NCBI RefSeq assembly: GCF_024171485.1
Contig: NZ_JALJZX010000004.1
Coordinates: 62,001 to 126,000, forward strand
Source: Chryseobacterium sp. HSC-36S06
Lineage (GTDB): Bacteria; Bacteroidota; Bacteroidia; Flavobacteriales; Weeksellaceae
Reading direction: 5' to 3'
DNA length: 64,000 nucleotides
Part shown: piece after piece, positions 62,015-64,000 of the stretch
How the letters are laid out: each line of letters begins with the position of its first letter
How positions within the stretch are numbered: the first letter of the stretch is position 1
The notes under the pieces: generated by a model
Seen by the model: the letters and a program-made list of their open reading frames with translations, nothing else
The model's database searches: none
What the model was told of the DNA's origin: nothing
Made by a program: the position numbers and the translations under genes

Positions 62015-62464
62015 TTATACGCTTTCGAGAATTTCAATGATTTCTTCGCCATAATTTTCAATCTTATGTTTTCCGAAACCTTTAATCTCCCTGAGTTCTT
62101 CCTTCTTTGCGGGCCTGTATTTTGCGATGGAAAGCAGTTCTTTATTGCTCGCAATAAAATAAACCGGAAGATTCTGGTCTTTGGCTTTTTCGCTGCGCCA
62201 GAGTTTCAGCGAATCGAGGATTTTTATTTCGTCAGGATTGAGTTCTGAATCATTTTCCGCTGAATATTTCGGGGTTTTATGATCGCTGACAGCAGATTTC
62301 AGTTCTTCGTAATAGAGAATCACAGACCAGTAGCCTTCTTCTTCTTTTACGAAAGCAGACTCAAATTTCAGCACATTATTTTCTGCCAGGAAAACATCCA
62401 GCATCTTCTGGTCACTGTAAATAAATTTATCAGACAACCGTACTTTTAAAACTTTTACTTTCAT
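62015..62464 (-). CDS. Stand-alone HRDC domain protein
   Basis: A 149-residue protein. The C-terminal half is an HRDC domain (ILDSLKLWRSEKAKDQNLPVYFIASNKELLSIAKYRP, then ELREIKGFGKHKIENYGEEII), the nucleic-acid-binding module of RecQ and RNase D. Here it stands alone behind an N-terminal 75-residue region without recognised fold. No helicase or nuclease domain is attached, so it may target a partner. It follows the ssb gene, with a terminator between them. Confidence 0.88.
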   Translation of the reverse strand: MKVKVLKVRLSDKFIYSDQKMLDVFLAENNVLKFESAFVKEEEGYWSVILYYEELKSAVSDHKTPKYSAENDSELNPDEIKILDSLKLWRSEKAKDQNLPVYFIASNKELLSIAKYRPAKKEELREIKGFGKHKIENYGEEIIEILESV

Positions 62465-62483
62465 GATTATGTGTTTTTAGGAT

Positions 62484-62532
62484 TAAAAAAACTTCCTCAA
62501 AGTCAATGCAGCAAAGCAGAGAATTTGAGGAA
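62484..62532 (-). terminator. Terminator of ssb
   Basis: Stem TTCCTCAAA/TTTGAGGAA (62493-62501 with 62524-62532) with a 22-nt loop and an A-run at the left giving a U-tract on the minus strand. Confidence 0.7.
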
Positions 62533-62542
62533 AAACCAATTT

Positions 62543-62872
62543 TTATTTACCGCCAAGAAGCACGAGCTCTTCTACACGGATTTCGGTGATATAATGTTTC
62601 ACTCCGTCTTTATCATCCCAATTTCGGTAAACGATTTTACCTTCTACTGCGATCTCCTTTCCTTTCTCAACATATTTCTCCATAATGTCGGCAAGTTTAC
62701 CATTGGCAACCAGATTGTGCCATTGGGTTTCTTCAACTTTTTCGCCCAGAGCATTCGTGTAATGGTCGCTGGTGGCGAGGCTTACTTTTGCGAGTTTTCC
62801 GTTTTCGAATTTCACGGTTTCGACTTCTTTTCCTGTTCTACCGATAAGGGTAACTTTGTTTCTTAGTGACAT
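62543..62872 (-). CDS. ssb: Short single-stranded DNA-binding protein without acidic tail
   Basis: A 109-residue OB-fold SSB: NKVTLIGRTGKEVETVKFENGKLAKVSLATSDH at the start, TQWHNLVANGKLADIMEKYVEKGKEIAVEGKI in the middle, and EIRVEELVLLGGK at the end. Canonical SSBs continue for 40-70 residues and end in an acidic DDxIPF tail that recruits repair proteins; none is present here. This is either an auxiliary SSB paralogue or one used for DNA uptake. Annotated length is otherwise complete. Confidence 0.92.
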   Translation of the reverse strand: MSLRNKVTLIGRTGKEVETVKFENGKLAKVSLATSDHYTNALGEKVEETQWHNLVANGKLADIMEKYVEKGKEIAVEGKIVYRNWDDKDGVKHYITEIRVEELVLLGGK

Positions 62873-63104
62873 GACTTTTAAATTTTTAATTAAACATTAG
62901 AAACGGGTCTCACTGATTTTCCCCGAATCTCTGATGCAAAGATTCAACGGTTACAAAATGGTAGTCGGTAATGAATCACTTATTACCGTTTACAGTCGTT
63001 TGCAACGGATAACAAATTAACAGTCAGGGAATAAAAATTCCATCAAAGACAAATTATGCTGTAAATTTAGAGTACCACAGTTATAACTTGCTTAATATTT
63101 TATG
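62873..63104. other. Non-coding interval upstream of ssb and the DUF1569 gene
   Basis: About 230 bp between divergent genes. It contains a small hairpin (CGGTAAT/ATTACCG, roughly 62964-62990) and a repeated CAACGG in the order CAACGG...CAACGG. No coding frame or RNA family is recognised. Confidence 0.4.
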
Positions 63105-63112
63105 TATTTTTG
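63105..63112 (+). promoter_or_regulatory. -7 box of the DUF1569 gene
   Basis: TATTTTTG, an exact TAnnTTTG match 25 nt upstream of the ATG. Confidence 0.45.
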
Positions 63113-63136
63113 ATTATAATAAAAGACTAAAACGGT

Positions 63137-63598
63137 ATGAAAACTCACAAAACTATTTTTAACAGCAGCGACCGTTCTCAACTCATAACGAGAATCGATA
63201 ATCTTACCGAACTTCATACACCGGCATGGGGAAAAATGAATATTCACCAAATGCTTAACCACAATATTTACTGGAACCAGTGGATTCTTGGTAAAGGCTC
63301 ACCTGTTTATAAACAGGTTTTCATGGGAAAATTATTCGGCAAAATAGCGCTGAATAAAATGATTAAAGACAAGGCTCCTTTCGACAGAAACATTCCCACC
63401 TCCGCACAGTTTAAATTCCCGGTAACAGATGGAGATGTAGTAGCAGGAAAAACAGACTGGATTTTGTTGCTCTCTGAGTATGATCATTTTTATAACCCTA
63501 ATTTTGTACACGATTTTTTTGGTAAAGTGACGCAGGAACAGATTGGGATTTTAGTATACAAACATACGGATCATCACTTGCGCCAGTTTAATGTTTAA
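63137..63598 (+). CDS. DUF1569 protein (DinB-like fold)
   Basis: A 153-residue protein of the DUF1569 family, which has the four-helix DinB/YfiT metal-binding fold. Histidines placed for a metal site are HQMLNHN near residue 38 and HTDHHLRQF near the C-terminus; AWGKMNIHQML is the family's opening. Related proteins act as thiol S-transferases, but this family's reaction is unknown. It has its own promoter and no clear terminator before the receiver-domain gene. Confidence 0.85.
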   Translation: MKTHKTIFNSSDRSQLITRIDNLTELHTPAWGKMNIHQMLNHNIYWNQWILGKGSPVYKQVFMGKLFGKIALNKMIKDKAPFDRNIPTSAQFKFPVTDGDVVAGKTDWILLLSEYDHFYNPNFVHDFFGKVTQEQIGILVYKHTDHHLRQFNV

Positions 63599-63657
63599 GG
63601 GCATCAACCTCCCAAAAAACTAATATCCTTCCTTAAAAATGTAAAATTCAAAAAATG

Positions 63658-63665
63658 TATATTTG
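63658..63665 (+). promoter_or_regulatory. -7 box of the receiver-domain gene
   Basis: TATATTTG, an exact TAnnTTTG match 29 nt upstream of the ATG at 63695. Confidence 0.45.
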
Positions 63666-63694
63666 TCAACTTCTGTAATTAAACTGACTATAAA

Positions 63695-64000
63695 ATGATC
63701 CTGATTGTTGATGATGCTCCGGAAAACATTATTTCTCTGAAAAAAGTTCTTGAAAAAAACGGCTTCGAAGTTGATACCGCCTCATCTGGAGATGAAGCGC
63801 TGAAAAAAATCCTCAAAAAATCCTACGTTTTGATTATTCTGGATGTACAGATGCCGGGAATGGACGGATTTGAAGTAGCAGAAGCCATATCCGGGTACAG
63901 CAAAGCCAAAGAAACCGCTATCATCTTTCTCTCTGCGGCGAGCGCCAATGTAAATTTAATTACAAGGGGGTATTCCTCTGGTGGTTTGGATTATATCAGC
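63695..64000 (+). CDS. Response-regulator receiver domain protein (truncated by window edge)
   Basis: The first 102 residues of a receiver domain: MILIVDDAPENIISLKKVLEKNG (acidic pocket Asp6-Asp7), then LIILDVQMPGMDGFEV with the phosphorylation Asp near residue 50, IIFLSAAS (conserved Ser/Thr position) and ITRGYSSGGLDYIS; the conserved Lys-Pro would follow just outside. The GYSSGGxDYIS pattern is common in receivers that precede a histidine kinase (REC-HisKA hybrids) in Bacteroidetes. The output domain is unknown because the gene is cut at 64000. Confidence 0.88.
   Translation, partial: MILIVDDAPENIISLKKVLEKNGFEVDTASSGDEALKKILKKSYVLIILDVQMPGMDGFEVAEAISGYSKAKETAIIFLSAASANVNLITRGYSSGGLDYIS

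Overview
The window looks like core chromosome of a flavobacterium, most likely from the Chryseobacterium group (Weeksellaceae). This is inferred from several signs. The DNA is AT-rich. Nearly every intergenic region carries the Bacteroidetes -7 promoter box TAnnTTTG. Two secreted proteins end in type IX secretion sorting domains. There is a CarboxypepD-TonB outer-membrane receptor. Several families are typical of or restricted to Bacteroidetes (DUF4290, DUF6427, DUF6341, DUF6952, DUF4230, half-length FAH). No 16S rRNA gene is present, so genus assignment is tentative. I found no phage, insertion sequence, integrase or CRISPR array.

Layout. 1-7.2 kb: tail of an unknown gene, SRPBCC protein, M3 peptidase, C1q-like secreted protein, panD with a flippase-like membrane protein, HU, pdxH and a YqgE protein. 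7.3-12.4 kb: a class IV aminotransferase-like protein that seems to have lost its catalytic residues, a START-like protein, a class III aminotransferase flanked by two copies of a palindromic repeat, then a Fur-family regulator coupled to an OstA-like LPS transport protein. 12.4-18.9 kb: kup, pdhB, DUF2147, an LtaS-like sulfatase-fold enzyme and pssA. 19-25.6 kb: an exonuclease, an AT-rich orphan gene, FAH hydrolase, universal stress protein, DUF6341/DUF6427, DUF3109, MgtC and trigger factor. 25.7-29.2 kb: a three-gene metal-uptake-like cluster (small CxxCH protein, TonB receptor, His-rich lipoprotein). 29.3-34 kb: pfkA-gap glycolytic pair, DEAD helicase and an MpaB-type oxygenase. 34-40.7 kb: secreted GH13 amylase, DUF4230, and a tight queD-lpxH-LuxE-like-nuclease-fold operon. 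40.8-45.4 kb: the glyoxylate shunt operon aceB-aceA, divergent from a RamB/ScfR-like regulator, with palindromic operator candidates between. 45.4-53 kb: comF-type gene, upp, der, DUF4290-murA, CotH-type secreted protein, DCC protein and a haem-binding protein. 53.2-64 kb: peroxiredoxin-thioredoxin-DUF6952 operon, lipoprotein, acetyltransferase, uvrA, tRNA-Ala(GGC), methyltransferase, a 54-codon membrane protein with a half-size EamA transporter, hisS, HRDC protein, a tailless SSB, DUF1569 and a receiver-domain protein cut by the window edge.

The points I think most deserve attention are: the aceBA/regulator divergon with GCGAAC dyads replacing both -33 elements; the paired variable-centre palindromic repeats around the class III aminotransferase; the apparent pseudo-enzyme of the class IV aminotransferase fold; the MmcB-like PD-(D/E)XK protein inside an lpxH operon; MurA with Asp in place of the fosfomycin-target Cys; and five genes whose promoter box lies only 4-5 nt from the start codon, predicting leaderless mRNAs. 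I did not find a single clear-cut new multi-gene defence or biosynthetic system.
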